Assembly: GCA_017425245.1 (NCBI GenBank)
Contig: JAFOOX010000045.1
Location: forward strand, 41,996-105,995
Direction of reading: 5' to 3'
From: Gammaproteobacteria bacterium
Lineage (GTDB): Bacteria > Pseudomonadota > Gammaproteobacteria > Enterobacterales > Neiellaceae
Length of the DNA stretch: 64,000 bases
The notes under the pieces are model-generated. The model did no database searches and was not told the DNA's origin. It saw nothing but the letters and a program-made list of their open reading frames with translations. Positions 1-9,633 of this stretch are shown in pieces; position 1 is the first letter of the stretch, and each line of letters begins with the position of its first letter. A program made the position numbers and the translations under genes.

Positions 1-122
1 GCCGGCGCACCGAGATCGATGCCATCACCGGTCATCTGTTGGCTGAAGCCCGCCAGCACGGGTTGGTTCTTGAACAGCACCAGCGGCTGTATGACGCCAT
101 CAAGCACGCCGAACAGCAGTGA
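1..122 (+). CDS. panE: 2-dehydropantoate 2-reductase, C-terminal end (partial)
   Basis: The reading frame entering from the left edge (codons from base 3) ends at the TGA at 120-122 and gives 39 residues, beginning RRTEIDAITG and ending in HAEQQ. This matches the C-terminal helix of ketopantoate reductase, where the conserved TEID segment helps form the substrate pocket. The enzyme reduces ketopantoate to pantoate with NADPH in pantothenate/CoA synthesis. The next gene is yajL, which also neighbours panE in E. coli, and this supports the call. Most of the gene lies outside the window. Confidence 0.75.
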   Translation, partial: RRTEIDAITGHLLAEARQHGLVLEQHQRLYDAIKHAEQQ

Positions 123-179
123 TTAGCTGACCGCACTACACTGTTGGAGGGCGTCACAGCCAACAACAAGGAGAGGGTT

Positions 180-755
180 ATGGACGCAAAAATACTGGTC
201 GCCATCGCCGATGGCAGTGAAGAAATCGAAGCGGTAGTCGTGATTGATGTGCTACGCCGGGCCGGACTGGCGGTGACAGTCGCGAGCTGTGCGCCTGAGG
301 GGCGCTTGCAGGTCGTCGCATCACGCGGGGTACACATCACCGCCGACTGCGCCATGGACGATCTGCTGTCAGATACCTTCGACCTGATTGTGTTACCCGG
401 CGGCATGCCCGGCGCCGAACATCTGCGCGATCAACCGACTCTGGCGATCAAGTTGCGCCAGCAACACAACCACCGACGCTGGATCGCCGCGATCTGCGCC
501 TCACCGGCAGTGGTCCTCAAACCCTTAGGCTTTACGGAAGGGCGCCAGCTCACCTGTTATCCCGCTTTTCAAGGGCAGTTTTCGCCAGCCCAACTGCGCG
601 CCAATGACGCAGTGGTGGTGGATGAGCCCAACATGCTGGTCACGAGTCAAGGGCCCGGAACCAGCTTCAGCTTTGCCCTAACCCTGGTTGAGCTGCTGTG
701 TGGCGGTGCCAAAGCCAACGAGGTGAAATCCGGCCTGCTGCTCGACCGCTTCTAG
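180..755 (+). CDS. yajL: Protein/nucleic acid deglycase YajL (DJ-1/PfpI family)
   Basis: A 191-residue cytoplasmic DJ-1 family protein. From the ATG at 180 the nucleophilic cysteine in AAICASPA falls at residue 106, the same number as in E. coli YajL and human DJ-1, and the partner glutamate lies in GSEEIEA near residue 15. The family repairs glyoxal-modified proteins and protects against oxidative stress. An in-frame start at 144 exists, but an AAGGAGAGGG ribosome site directly precedes 180. It follows panE and converges with the SDR gene on the other strand, with only 21 bases between the stops. Confidence 0.93.
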   Translation: MDAKILVAIADGSEEIEAVVVIDVLRRAGLAVTVASCAPEGRLQVVASRGVHITADCAMDDLLSDTFDLIVLPGGMPGAEHLRDQPTLAIKLRQQHNHRRWIAAICASPAVVLKPLGFTEGRQLTCYPAFQGQFSPAQLRANDAVVVDEPNMLVTSQGPGTSFSFALTLVELLCGGAKANEVKSGLLLDRF

Positions 756-776
756 CATCCTGTTATAGCGGTCAGC

Positions 777-1589
777 TCAATGCTGGCCGCTGCTGTCACG
801 CCCACGAAACTGATCCATACTGCGGCTGACTCCAAGCCAGTCCATCACCCTGTCGAACAGGGCCACCGGCACGATGCGCAGCAGATAAGAGGTGAGCACA
901 AAGGCCGGCATCACCAGCCGCAAGCGATTGCCATCAATAGCCCCAACGATGCGCTGGCAGACATCATCTGGATGCAGGATCGGCAGCAGCCAAGGGATGC
1001 GGCTGTGGACCCCGGCGAACATGCCGGTGTCGATGTACCAAGGCGCCACCAGAGTGGTGCGTAGTGGCCAGCCATTACGCTGGGCCTCCAACCTCAAGGC
1101 CTCGTCAAAACCGACGGCGGCAAACTTGCTGGCACAGTAATCGACCAGCTTGGCCGTGCCGACAATGCCGCCAGCGGAAGCAACGGTGACCACATGGCCA
1201 CCACCGGCCTGCAGCATCGCTGGCAGCAGCGCCCGAGTCAGGTGGATGGGGGCCAGAGCATTGACCGCAAAGGTCCGCTCAATGGCCTCGGGGTCAGCAT
1301 CGATCAGGTTTTTTCCTTGGACGACACCCGCATTGTTGATCACCACCCGGGGCACCCGTCCGGCCGCGACTTCAGCCGCCGCCGCACTGTAGATGGCATG
1401 ATGGTCACTCAGATCGAGGGTGCGCGGAGCGATCGCCTCATCCCCTTCGGCCAGCATGGCCAGACCGCTGCTGTCGCGATCCCAGGCAATCACCTTGGCG
1501 CCGCGGGCACGCAGCGCCACCACCAGCAAACGGCCTATGCCACTGGCTGCGCCGGTCACCAACACCCACTCTCCTGCTACCTGCGTCAT
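777..1589 (-). CDS. SDR family NAD(P)-dependent oxidoreductase
   Basis: A 270-residue classical short-chain dehydrogenase. The nucleotide-binding motif TGAASGIG is at residues 12-19, the structural NNAG at about 85-88, and the catalytic serine, tyrosine and lysine at about 138, 151 (YCASK) and 155. A hydrophobic stretch near the C-terminus may tether it to membrane. The substrate cannot be read from sequence. The start at 1589 is preferred to the in-frame ATG at 1601 because GGAGG lies correctly just before it. It is downstream of thiI on the same strand with a 35-base gap, but no functional link is evident. Confidence 0.85.
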   Translation of the reverse strand: MTQVAGEWVLVTGAASGIGRLLVVALRARGAKVIAWDRDSSGLAMLAEGDEAIAPRTLDLSDHHAIYSAAAAEVAAGRVPRVVINNAGVVQGKNLIDADPEAIERTFAVNALAPIHLTRALLPAMLQAGGGHVVTVASAGGIVGTAKLVDYCASKFAAVGFDEALRLEAQRNGWPLRTTLVAPWYIDTGMFAGVHSRIPWLLPILHPDDVCQRIVGAIDGNRLRLVMPAFVLTSYLLRIVPVALFDRVMDWLGVSRSMDQFRGRDSSGQH

Positions 1590-1624
1590 AACGGCCTCCA
1601 TGACAGCCGTGCAGCGCTGTCCGT

Positions 1625-3082
1625 CTAAGGGCGATAGACCTTGACGTTGGCGAAGCCGCGCTCGGTCAGCAACAGCGCATGGAGACGGCTCATCACGCCA
1701 CGATCACAGTAGAGATAGTAGTTGCGATCGGCCGCCAGCGTCGGAAAGCGCCTTTCCAACTGGAAAAACGGGATCGACTCGACAGCAACCGCAAGTACCA
1801 GCGGCTGAGCTTCCTGCTCCTCTGGCGAGCGGATGTCGACCACCACCGCATCGGGCGGCAGGCTGGCGACTATTTCTGGTTCAGCCCTCGGCCCCTGCTC
1901 GGCGGCCGCCAGATCGCGAAGATCCATGGTCATGGCGTTGCGCACCGCAGCATCCAGCAGCGCCGGATCGATCTTGGCTTCTTCCGCTTCGATGCGGCTA
2001 CGCACCGCCCTTACCGTCGGACTGCGGGAGATGACACTGCAGTACTCCGGCAGCGACTCACTCATGCTGGCGGTGCCGATGCGCTTGCCAAGATCGATGA
2101 TCTCCTGCTTGTCGGCAGCGATCAGCGGCCGCAGGATGATGTGATCGGTAGCGGCATCAATAATGCGCAGATTGGTCAGGGTCTGGCTGGCCACCTGGCC
2201 TACAGCTTCGCCCGTGACCAGCGCATCGATCTTCTGCCGGTCGGCCATGCGCCCGGCCACTTTCATCATCAAGCGCTTGAACACCACCCCCATCTGGCCC
2301 GGATCGACCTGCTCGACAATAGCGTTAACCACTGGCTCGAAGGGCACGGCCACGAACTTGACGCGATGGGATGAGCCATATTTCTGCCACAGATGGCAGG
2401 CGATGCGCTGCACCCCGCTCTGATGATCCGGGCCACCGATGTTAAAGAAACAGTAATGAACCCGGCTACCACGCTTGATCAACTGCCAAGCCGCCACCGC
2501 CGAGTCATAACCGCCGGATAGCAGCACCATCACATCTTCCTGAGAGGCCAACGGAAAACCGCCCAGCCCCGGGTACTGTTCATGTAACAGGGCAAACTTC
2601 TCTTTGTCGACATCCAGGCGCACGGTTAGCTCCGGCTGCTTGAGCTGGACCCGGGCCTCTGGGCAGAGTTCATTGAGGCGGCCGCCGACATAACGTTCGA
2701 TATCCAGCGACGAGGTGGTGCACTGCTGCATCCGCCTCACCCGCACACAAAAGCTGCGGTTACCGATGCGCGGCGCCCAGTAGGCAGCCACCTGGGTCGC
2801 GATCTCATCCAGGCTCTGCCATGGCAGATCATCGCAGGGAGAGAAATTGGCAATACCGGGAATATGGCTGAGGGCATCGATCAGCGCTGCACGCTTGGCA
2901 AGACCATTTCCCGGCGCACTCACCTCGAGCCGATCCCACAGGTTGCGCACCTTGACCTGCTCGTCAACGCGCTTAAGCACGTTGCGGACGTTGGTCTCAA
3001 GCAGCCGGGTAAAACGCTGACGCACCGACTTGCTCTTGACCATGACTTCAGGAAAAAGGCGAACAACAAACTTCACAACCAA
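1625..3082 (-). CDS. thiI: tRNA 4-thiouridine synthase / thiamine thiazole sulfur carrier ThiI
   Basis: A 485-residue ThiI. It has an N-terminal ferredoxin-like and THUMP region (to about 170), a PP-loop ATP pyrophosphatase domain with SGGYDS at 189-194, the conserved cysteine of LPEYCSVIS, and a C-terminal rhodanese domain whose persulfide cysteine lies in YLYCDRGVMS near residue 459. It takes sulfur from IscS to make s4U8 in tRNA and, in enterics, feeds ThiS for the thiamine thiazole. The start MVVKFVVRLFPE aligns with the E. coli N-terminus. The rhodanese extension marks the gamma-proteobacterial form. It lies downstream of pomAB. Confidence 0.97.
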   Translation of the reverse strand: MVVKFVVRLFPEVMVKSKSVRQRFTRLLETNVRNVLKRVDEQVKVRNLWDRLEVSAPGNGLAKRAALIDALSHIPGIANFSPCDDLPWQSLDEIATQVAAYWAPRIGNRSFCVRVRRMQQCTTSSLDIERYVGGRLNELCPEARVQLKQPELTVRLDVDKEKFALLHEQYPGLGGFPLASQEDVMVLLSGGYDSAVAAWQLIKRGSRVHYCFFNIGGPDHQSGVQRIACHLWQKYGSSHRVKFVAVPFEPVVNAIVEQVDPGQMGVVFKRLMMKVAGRMADRQKIDALVTGEAVGQVASQTLTNLRIIDAATDHIILRPLIAADKQEIIDLGKRIGTASMSESLPEYCSVISRSPTVRAVRSRIEAEEAKIDPALLDAAVRNAMTMDLRDLAAAEQGPRAEPEIVASLPPDAVVVDIRSPEEQEAQPLVLAVAVESIPFFQLERRFPTLAADRNYYLYCDRGVMSRLHALLLTERGFANVKVYRP

Positions 3083-3146
3083 CTCCGTACCCCAAAAAAG
3101 CGGCGCGGATTATAGCTGAGCCGTGGCCCTGCTCCTACGGTTGTGG

Positions 3147-4103
3147 TCAAGGCTTGGCCGGTTGCACCCCAATCTCCTCGGACTGCTTTGGCTTGCCTTG
3201 CATGATCGAGATCTCGACTCGCCGGTTCTGACGGCGCGCCTCGTCGGTGGCGTCCTGCACTAGTGGCATGCTCGAGCCCCGGCCAATCACCACTAGGCGG
3301 TTTTCCTCAAAGCCCCTGGCCTTGATCATCTCGTGGGCAACGGCCACAGCACGCTGCGAAGACAGTTCCCAATTCGAGCTAAACAATTCAGAGGTGATCG
3401 GCAAATCGTCGGTATGACCGGTCACGGTGATTTCACCCGGCACATCTTTGAGCAAGCCAGCAATCTGTTGAACAATCGGCCGGAACTGGGGTTGCAGGAA
3501 GGCCGAACCGCTCGAGAACGCGCCCTTCTCGCGAATACGGATGGTGATCTGCTGACCCAAGGATTCCAGCTCTACCGCGCCGCTCTTGATATGCGTTTCA
3601 AGCTGCGCGGCCAACTGCTTGGCCAACTCGTTGGTTTTCTCCTGCGCCTGCTGCTGCTCGGCTTTCTGCTGTTGCTCAACTTGCTGCTGAGCCATCTCGG
3701 CTTTCTGCTCGTCAGCGGAAGGGGTACGACCGCCCCGCTCAGTGCCGCGCTGGCGCATCTTGCCGCCAGCAGAATCATCTTCGCCGGCTTGAAACTCGAG
3801 GGTTTGCTCGGTGATCTCCGCCGTCTGTTGCTGAATGTTCTCGATCGGGGTTGGGTCAGGACGACCCGGCCGAAACTCCAAGGCGATCACGCTGGTACCC
3901 TTGGGTATATCCTTCACCTCGATTTTGTTCTGCACGCCGAAGGCATAGGCCATTGAACCAGCCAACTGCTTGAATTTGAGGACATCCATCTCAGAGAAAG
4001 AGAGCAGCAACACGAAAAAGCACATCAACAACGACATCAGATCGGCAAAGGTGCCCATGTAGGCAGGCAATCCGGGTGGTGGGCATTTACGCGGCGCATC
4101 CAT
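3147..4103 (-). CDS. pomB: Flagellar motor stator protein PomB (MotB family)
   Basis: A 318-residue stator B subunit. It has a short cytoplasmic N-terminus, one membrane segment carrying the ion-binding aspartate in TFADLMSLL (D21), a glutamine-rich linker (about 145-180), and a C-terminal OmpA-like peptidoglycan-binding domain (about 195-300) with VTGHTDD and NRRVEI. Neighbouring pomA makes the PomAB-type Na+ stator more likely than a proton MotAB. It starts 11 bases after the pomA stop, so the two are probably cotranscribed and translated together. Confidence 0.94.
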   Translation of the reverse strand: MDAPRKCPPPGLPAYMGTFADLMSLLMCFFVLLLSFSEMDVLKFKQLAGSMAYAFGVQNKIEVKDIPKGTSVIALEFRPGRPDPTPIENIQQQTAEITEQTLEFQAGEDDSAGGKMRQRGTERGGRTPSADEQKAEMAQQQVEQQQKAEQQQAQEKTNELAKQLAAQLETHIKSGAVELESLGQQITIRIREKGAFSSGSAFLQPQFRPIVQQIAGLLKDVPGEITVTGHTDDLPITSELFSSNWELSSQRAVAVAHEMIKARGFEENRLVVIGRGSSMPLVQDATDEARRQNRRVEISIMQGKPKQSEEIGVQPAKP

Positions 4104-4114
4104 AATCAGCTCTG

Positions 4115-4876
4115 TTACTCAGTGGTAGCGACTTGGCGTTTGCCTTCAGCCAGATAATTTCGCAACAGCGCTTCGATCACGCGCGGATTTTGACCATCCT
4201 GGATCCCCATGATGGCATCAAGAATCAACCGCCGGTTAAGCAGCTCTTCTTTGTTGCGCAACAAGAGTTTGTCGCAGATCGGAATGGCGATCATGTTAGC
4301 CAGAATGGCGCCGTAAAGAGTGGTCAACAACGCCACCGCCATGGCCGGGCCAATCGCTTTGGGATCCGACATATTGGCCAACATCGCCACCAAGCCGATC
4401 AGAGTACCGATCATGCCCATAGCTGGACCAATATCGCCCAGCTGTTTGAAAACTGCGGCACCCATTTCATGGCGCTCATCGGTCAGGCCAATATCTTTTT
4501 CGAGGGTCGCCCGCACCACTTCGGCATCATGACCGTCGACCAGCATGTCGACCCCCTTCTTCATAAAGCTGTTGGGGATCTCTGCTTCTTCAAGTGCCAG
4601 AAAACCACCTTTACGCGCCGCGTCGGCCAGCGCCACCGCTTTTTCGATTAACTCTTCCGGCTTGTCGGTCTTGAACACGAAGGCCTTGACCGCAATTTTG
4701 CCCGCGCCGAGAAACTGGCCCAGATTAAACTTGGTCATGGCCACCATGGGCGAGGCCATAAACACGATGAGAATGGAGGGCACGTCCACATACATAGACA
4801 TTGGGCCACCGAGCAGCATGCCGTAGATGACAAAGGCAAAAGCGGCGACAAGGCCGATGATTGTTGCCAGATCCAC
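4115..4876 (-). CDS. pomA: Flagellar motor stator protein PomA (MotA/TolQ/ExbB family)
   Basis: A 253-residue polytopic protein with four predicted membrane segments: two near the N-terminus (from MDLATIIGLVAAFAF) and two around residues 150-205, flanking a cytoplasmic loop that normally contacts FliG. The N-terminus DLATIIGL and the segment GPAMGMIGTLIGLV are typical of PomA. With PomB it forms the ion-conducting stator that powers the polar flagellum. It is transcribed away from xseB; the 190-base gap at 4877-5066 should hold both promoters. Confidence 0.95.
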   Translation of the reverse strand: MDLATIIGLVAAFAFVIYGMLLGGPMSMYVDVPSILIVFMASPMVAMTKFNLGQFLGAGKIAVKAFVFKTDKPEELIEKAVALADAARKGGFLALEEAEIPNSFMKKGVDMLVDGHDAEVVRATLEKDIGLTDERHEMGAAVFKQLGDIGPAMGMIGTLIGLVAMLANMSDPKAIGPAMAVALLTTLYGAILANMIAIPICDKLLLRNKEELLNRRLILDAIMGIQDGQNPRVIEALLRNYLAEGKRQVATTE

Positions 4877-5066
4877 CGTCTACTCCTGTTACAAACTGCA
4901 GATGGGTCAAGTCGCGCCAAGACTGACGTCGGCGCCGCTACAATATTAGGGCAGTTAGCCCGGCCTGTCAGGCGCGGCCTGCCTCAATCGCCTGTCACGG
5001 CTCGATTTTTCTGATATCGTCCGCGGCTGGCAAGACTTGACCGGCATTTCGGGAGCAAGGCCGCAA

Positions 5067-5321
5067 ATGGCAGCAAAAAAAGCGGAAAACCTCAGCTTCG
5101 AAGAAGCACTCAACGAACTGGAGCAGGTGGTTGCGGCGCTGGAGCAGGGCAACCTGCCACTGGAAGACGCCCTGGCTCGTTTCGAACGCGGCATCAAGGC
5201 GGCACGCAGTGGCCGTGAACGACTGGAACAGGCGCAACAGCGCATCCAGCAACTAATTGGCGATGGTGATCAGGCTAAACTGCTCCCCTTTGCCAGCACC
5301 GGCGATGGCAACGACGCATGA
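5067..5321 (+). CDS. xseB: Exodeoxyribonuclease VII small subunit
   Basis: An 84-residue helical subunit with the family pattern FEEALNELEQVV...GNLPLEDAL. XseB binds XseA (encoded near 55.4-56.8 kb) to form the single-strand-specific exonuclease VII. The ATG at 5067 is chosen over an in-frame ATG at 5037 because GGGAGCAAGG precedes it at suitable distance and the protein then has the usual length. Its stop overlaps the ispA start in an ATGA, which suggests translational coupling in xseB-ispA-dxs. Confidence 0.93.
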   Translation: MAAKKAENLSFEEALNELEQVVAALEQGNLPLEDALARFERGIKAARSGRERLEQAQQRIQQLIGDGDQAKLLPFASTGDGNDA

Positions 5322-6199
5322 GTTGGCAGGATTTCACCCGCAGCCATCTGCTGCGCATCAACCATCATCTCGATCAGTATTTTCTAGCGCTGCCAGCTAC
5401 CGCCCCCCGACTGGCGTCAGCGATGCGCCATGGCACCCTTATCGGCGGCAAGCGGATGCGGCCGCTGCTGGTCTATGCGGTCGGCAGCCTTAACGGCACC
5501 CCCTTAGCGCAGCTCGATGATGCCGCAGCAGCCATTGAGCTGATTCATGCCTATTCGCTGGTACACGACGACCTGCCAGCCATGGACGATGATGACCTTC
5601 GCCGCGGCCAACCCACCTGCCATGTTGCCTATGACGAGGCGACTGCCATTCTCGCCGGTGATGCTTTGCAAACCGAGGCGTTCAGCCTGCTGGCCAATGC
5701 CCGTGGCCTGAATGCTGAACAACGCCTCGCACTGGTGGCGACACTGGCTCAGGCCTCGGGTTATGCAGGCATGTGTGGCGGCCAAGCGCTGGATCTGGCG
5801 GCCACTGGCGCCACCCTTAGTGTTGATGCACTGATTCAAGTGCATCGCCACAAGACCGGTGCCCTGATCCGCGCGGCAGTGCAGATGGGGGCGATCTGCG
5901 CCAATCTGCCGGTGGCCGAGCGTGACGCGCTGGATCGTTATGCGGATGCCGTGGGGCTGGCGTTTCAGGTGCACGACGATGTTCTCGATGAAACGGCGGA
6001 TACTGCAACCCTGGGCAAACCACAGGGTTCGGACAAAGCACTGAACAAATCGACCTTTGTCGCCCACCTTGGGATTGATGGCGCCCGTGATCATGCGCGC
6101 GAGCTGGTGCAGCAAGCGCTACACGCACTGGCTGCAATTCCCTACAATACGGCGATTCTGGCGGCGCTGGCGTCCTACGCCATCGAACGCACTCACTAA
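5318..6199 (+). CDS. ispA: (2E,6E)-farnesyl diphosphate synthase
   Basis: A 293-residue short-chain prenyltransferase. The first aspartate-rich motif DDLPAMDDDD is at about 84-93 and the second (DDVLDE) near 220. GGKRMRPLL is the isopentenyl-diphosphate-binding region. It condenses IPP with DMAPP/GPP to farnesyl diphosphate, the precursor of quinones and undecaprenyl phosphate. It is the middle gene of the conserved xseB-ispA-dxs operon, overlapping xseB by four bases. Confidence 0.96.
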   Translation: MSWQDFTRSHLLRINHHLDQYFLALPATAPRLASAMRHGTLIGGKRMRPLLVYAVGSLNGTPLAQLDDAAAAIELIHAYSLVHDDLPAMDDDDLRRGQPTCHVAYDEATAILAGDALQTEAFSLLANARGLNAEQRLALVATLAQASGYAGMCGGQALDLAATGATLSVDALIQVHRHKTGALIRAAVQMGAICANLPVAERDALDRYADAVGLAFQVHDDVLDETADTATLGKPQGSDKALNKSTFVAHLGIDGARDHARELVQQALHALAAIPYNTAILAALASYAIERTH

Positions 6200-6235
6200 A
6201 GATCACGGACCACCGTGGCGGAGAACACAATAGGC

Positions 6236-8104
6236 ATGGTCAATCTCGCCGACTACCCGACGCTGGCACTGATCGATGATCCTGATCAGCTGCGCGCCCT
6301 GCCCTCTGAACGGCTAGCCACGGTGTGCGATGAGCTGCGTCGCTACCTGCTGGCCTCGGTCAGCAAGAGTTCAGGCCATCTGGCCTCCGGCCTCGGTACC
6401 GTTGAACTGACGGTGGCACTACATTACGTCTACCAAACCCCCTTTGACCGGCTGGTATGGGACGTGGGCCATCAGGCCTACCCCCACAAGATTCTCACCG
6501 GCCGCCGCGACCGGATGCAGAGCATTCGCCAAAAAGGGGGCCTTCACCCCTTTCCGTGGCGTGACGAGAGCGATTACGACACCCTGTCGGTTGGCCATTC
6601 CAGCACCTCTATCAGCGCCGCCCTGGGCATGGCCATCGCTGCTGAGCGCGAGCGCAACGGCCGCAAGGTGGTCGCGGTGATCGGCGACGGTGCCATGACT
6701 GCAGGTATGGCTTTCGAGGCTTTGAACCATGCCGGTGATCTGCGCCCCGACATGTTGGTGATCCTCAATGACAACGAGATGTCGATCTCCGAGAACGTTG
6801 GCGCCCTCAACAGCCATTTTGCCCGCCTGCTCTCCGGCCGCCTTTACAGCACCATCCGCGAAGGCGGCAAAAAGGTGCTGTCAGGTCTGCCGCCGATCAA
6901 GGAGCTGGCGCGCCGCGCCGAAGAGCATCTAAAAGGCATGGTGGTACCCGGCACCTTCTTCGAGGAGTTGGGCTTCAACTACATCGGCCCGATCGACGGC
7001 CACGACGTCAATGCCTTGATCGATACCCTGAGCAACATGCGCCAGCTCAAGGGACCGCAACTGCTGCATGTGATGACCCGCAAAGGCAAAGGCTATGCGC
7101 CGGCCGAGGCCGATCCCATCGGTTACCACGGTGTGCCTAAATTTGACCCAAGCAAAGATCAGCTGCCCGCCAGCAAGAGCTGTCAGATCAGCTTCTCGCA
7201 GATCTTCGGCGACTGGCTGTGCGATATGGCCAGCCAGGACGACAAGTTGATGGCGATCACCCCGGCGATGCGCGAAGGCTCGGGCATGGTGCGGTTCTCG
7301 CAGCAGTATCCGCAGCAATACTTCGATGTCGCCATTGCCGAACAGCATGCGGTGACCCTGGCTGCTGGTCTTGCCTGCGAAGGCTACAAGCCGGTGGTGG
7401 CGATCTATTCCACCTTTCTGCAGCGCGGCTATGACCAGCTGATCCACGATGTGGCGCTGCAAAATCTGCCGGTGCTGTTCGCCATCGATCGCGCCGGGGT
7501 GGTGGGTGCCGATGGCCCGACCCATCAGGGCGCTTTCGATCTCAGCTATCTGCGCTGCATCCCCAACATGGTGGTGATGACCCCGTCGGATGAAAACGAG
7601 TGCCGGCAGATGCTCTACACCGGCCATCAGCTCAATCAACCCGCTGCCGTCCGTTACCCACGCGGCACCGGCCCCGGAACCTACCTAGACAACAGCTTTA
7701 GTGCACTGCCCATCGGCAAGGCGCGGGTAGTGCGCGAGGGGCAAGGTATCGCCCTGCTCTGCTTCGGCACCCTGCTCGCCGCCTGCAAACCGGTGGCCGA
7801 AGCACTGAACGCCACCTTGGTGGATATGCGTTTTGTTAAGCCGCTGGATGTAACCCTGGTGCGTCAACTGGCCGCCAGCCATAGCCAACTGGTGACCATC
7901 GAAGAAAACGTGATCGCCGGCGGCGCCGGCTCTGCGGTCAATGAACTGCTGGCCAGTACCCCGCAGCACCCCGCCACCCTCAACATCGGCCTGCCTGATG
8001 AGTTTATCAAGCATGGCGCGGCGGATCAGATCCTGCGTGAACTGGGGTTAGATGCCGAAGGGGTCGCCAGCCAGATCGAACGCTGGCGCGATCAGATCAG
8101 CTAA
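6236..8104 (+). CDS. dxs: 1-deoxy-D-xylulose-5-phosphate synthase
   Basis: A 622-residue thiamine-diphosphate enzyme that joins pyruvate and glyceraldehyde 3-phosphate in the first step of the MEP isoprenoid pathway. [13 protein letters not shown] and the following LNDNEMSIS form the TPP/Mg2+ site; [13 protein letters not shown] holds the catalytic glutamate of the transketolase fold. The ATG at 6236 gives [10 protein letters not shown], which aligns with the E. coli N-terminus. An in-frame GTG at 6215 would add seven residues and also has a weak ribosome site, so the start is not settled. It ends the operon and is followed by a strong terminator. Confidence 0.96.
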   Translation: MVNLADYPTLALIDDPDQLRALPSERLATVCDELRRYLLASVSKSSGHLASGLGTVELTVALHYVYQTPFDRLVWDVGHQAYPHKILTGRRDRMQSIRQKGGLHPFPWRDESDYDTLSVGHSSTSISAALGMAIAAERERNGRKVVAVIGDGAMTAGMAFEALNHAGDLRPDMLVILNDNEMSISENVGALNSHFARLLSGRLYSTIREGGKKVLSGLPPIKELARRAEEHLKGMVVPGTFFEELGFNYIGPIDGHDVNALIDTLSNMRQLKGPQLLHVMTRKGKGYAPAEADPIGYHGVPKFDPSKDQLPASKSCQISFSQIFGDWLCDMASQDDKLMAITPAMREGSGMVRFSQQYPQQYFDVAIAEQHAVTLAAGLACEGYKPVVAIYSTFLQRGYDQLIHDVALQNLPVLFAIDRAGVVGADGPTHQGAFDLSYLRCIPNMVVMTPSDENECRQMLYTGHQLNQPAAVRYPRGTGPGTYLDNSFSALPIGKARVVREGQGIALLCFGTLLAACKPVAEALNATLVDMRFVKPLDVTLVRQLAASHSQLVTIEENVIAGGAGSAVNELLASTPQHPATLNIGLPDEFIKHGAADQILRELGLDAEGVASQIERWRDQIS

Positions 8105-8125
8105 CTGGCGAAGCCCAACAACGTC

Positions 8126-8153
8126 AACGGCGGCCAATCGGCCGCCGTTTTTT
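8126..8153 (+). terminator. Rho-independent terminator after dxs
   Basis: A perfect 10-bp stem (8126-8135 with 8140-8149), a four-base AATC loop and a run of six T. It lies 21 bases after the dxs stop. The pgpA gene ends at 8180 on the opposite strand, so it also separates the converging units. Confidence 0.9.
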
Positions 8154-8179
8154 AGGCTCAGTCCAAGCGCCGCAGCGGC

Positions 8180-8668
8180 TCAGAGCATGAGCGCGCTGGC
8201 AAGCATCATCACGGCAGCAAACAGGCCGGCCAGCAGATCGTCGACCATGATACCGATGCCACCGTGGACCTGACGGTCGAGATAGCGGATCGGCCATGGC
8301 TTGAGGATATCGAACAGCCGGAACAGGCCAAAAGCCAGCAGCAGCTCCAGCGGGCCTATCACCAACCAGCTGGCCGCCAGCAGCACGGTCAGCGCGTAGC
8401 CGACCACTTCGTCCCAAACGATGGCGCCATGATCATGCACGCCCCAGTCGTCGGCGGTGCGGCCACAGATCCAGACACCGGCGACGGCACACAGTAACAG
8501 CAGCGACCAGGCGATTATCGGGGGCAAGGCCAGCAGCAGCAACGCCAGCGGCACGCCGGCAATTGTGCCCCAGGTTCCGGGGGCTTTGGTCATCAGCCCC
8601 AAGCCACCGGCAACAGCCAGCCAGTGACAGGGGCTGGTGCGTTTGAACCCTGCAGGAACGAGAAGCAT
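8180..8668 (-). CDS. pgpA: Phosphatidylglycerophosphatase A
   Basis: A 162-residue inner-membrane phosphatase that converts phosphatidylglycerophosphate to phosphatidylglycerol. It shows the family signature GTWGTIAGVP near the N-terminus, several membrane segments, and the acidic motif VWDEVVGY. It is the last gene of the nrdR-rib-nusB-thiL block; its start shares one base with the thiL stop, the same arrangement as nusB-thiL-pgpA in E. coli. Confidence 0.95.
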   Translation of the reverse strand: MLLVPAGFKRTSPCHWLAVAGGLGLMTKAPGTWGTIAGVPLALLLLALPPIIAWSLLLLCAVAGVWICGRTADDWGVHDHGAIVWDEVVGYALTVLLAASWLVIGPLELLLAFGLFRLFDILKPWPIRYLDRQVHGGIGIMVDDLLAGLFAAVMMLASALML

Positions 8669-9633
8669 CAGGACTCCGGGAAATGGTTATAAGGGCGCAG
8701 CTGGTGCTCCACCCGCTCGCCGTGATGGCGCAGGCTGAGCCTACCCAGCCCTTTGTGGGTGACATCGCCAATATAAGCGACCGGCAGGCCAAGGCGGGCC
8801 ACGACTGTCTCCAATCGGCCACGTAGCTCTGCTGGCACCGTGAAGCAGAGTTCATAGTCATCGCCGCCAGCCAACGCCCAATCCAGCGCCTGCTGCTGAT
8901 CAGCCAAGGCCACTGCTGGCAGGAGTTCCAGATGGATGTCTGCATCCACCGCCGAAGCCCTCAGGATATGGCCAAGATCGGCCAACAGGCCGTCGGAGAT
9001 GTCGATGGCGGCGCTCGCCATGCCACGCAGTTCACGACCCAATGACACGCGCGGCGTTGGATAGCGCAGCCGCTGCAACAGCGGTTCGCGCTCGGCTTTG
9101 GCCAGCTCCAACCGCTGTTGTACCAACGCCAGCCCGGCGGCCGCTTCACCCAGGGTACCGCTAACATAGATGCCATCACCGGGGCGGGCGCCGCTGCGCT
9201 TAAGCGCCTTGCCCTCCGGCACCCAGCCGTGGGCGGTGATGGTAATGGCCAACGGGCCACGGGTGGTGTCGCCACCCACCAGCGCCACGTCGTGGTAACG
9301 GCAGATCTCATCCACCCCTTGGGCAAAGCGCTGCAGCCAGTCCGGTTGGGGTGATGGCAGGCTAATGGCCAGCGAGATCCACGCCGGGTCGGCACCCATG
9401 GCTGCCAGATCACTTAAGTTGACTGCCACCGCTTTGTGGCCGATGGCATGAGGGGGATCGTCATGGGGAAAATGGACACCGGCGATCAGGGTGTCGGTGG
9501 TGACCGCCAGCAGGCTGCCCGCATGGGGTTGCAGCAGCGCGCAATCGTCGCCGATGCCGAGCTGTACATCCGGGCGGCTGGCCCCTCGCCCGCTGAAATA
9601 GCGGGCGATCAGGCCAAACTCATCGACGGCCAT
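8668..9633 (-). CDS. thiL: Thiamine-monophosphate kinase
   Basis: A 321-residue AIR-synthase-fold kinase that phosphorylates thiamine monophosphate to the cofactor TPP. Recognisable segments are EFGLIARYF at the N-terminus, GIGDDCALL (metal/ATP site), ALVGGDTTRG and DISDGLLADLG. The start at 9633 gives MAVDEFGLIARYF, matching known ThiL proteins; the longer frame from 9672 would add an unconserved N-terminus inside nusB. The chosen start overlaps the end of nusB by 14 bases. Confidence 0.95.
   Translation of the reverse strand: MAVDEFGLIARYFSGRGASRPDVQLGIGDDCALLQPHAGSLLAVTTDTLIAGVHFPHDDPPHAIGHKAVAVNLSDLAAMGADPAWISLAISLPSPQPDWLQRFAQGVDEICRYHDVALVGGDTTRGPLAITITAHGWVPEGKALKRSGARPGDGIYVSGTLGEAAAGLALVQQRLELAKAEREPLLQRLRYPTPRVSLGRELRGMASAAIDISDGLLADLGHILRASAVDADIHLELLPAVALADQQQALDWALAGGDDYELCFTVPAELRGRLETVVARLGLPVAYIGDVTHKGLGRLSLRHHGERVEHQLRPYNHFPES

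Noticed and set aside
768..792. Imperfect hairpin between yajL and the SDR gene as a terminator
   Set aside because: One mismatch, no T run, and it overlaps the SDR coding end; evidence is too weak.
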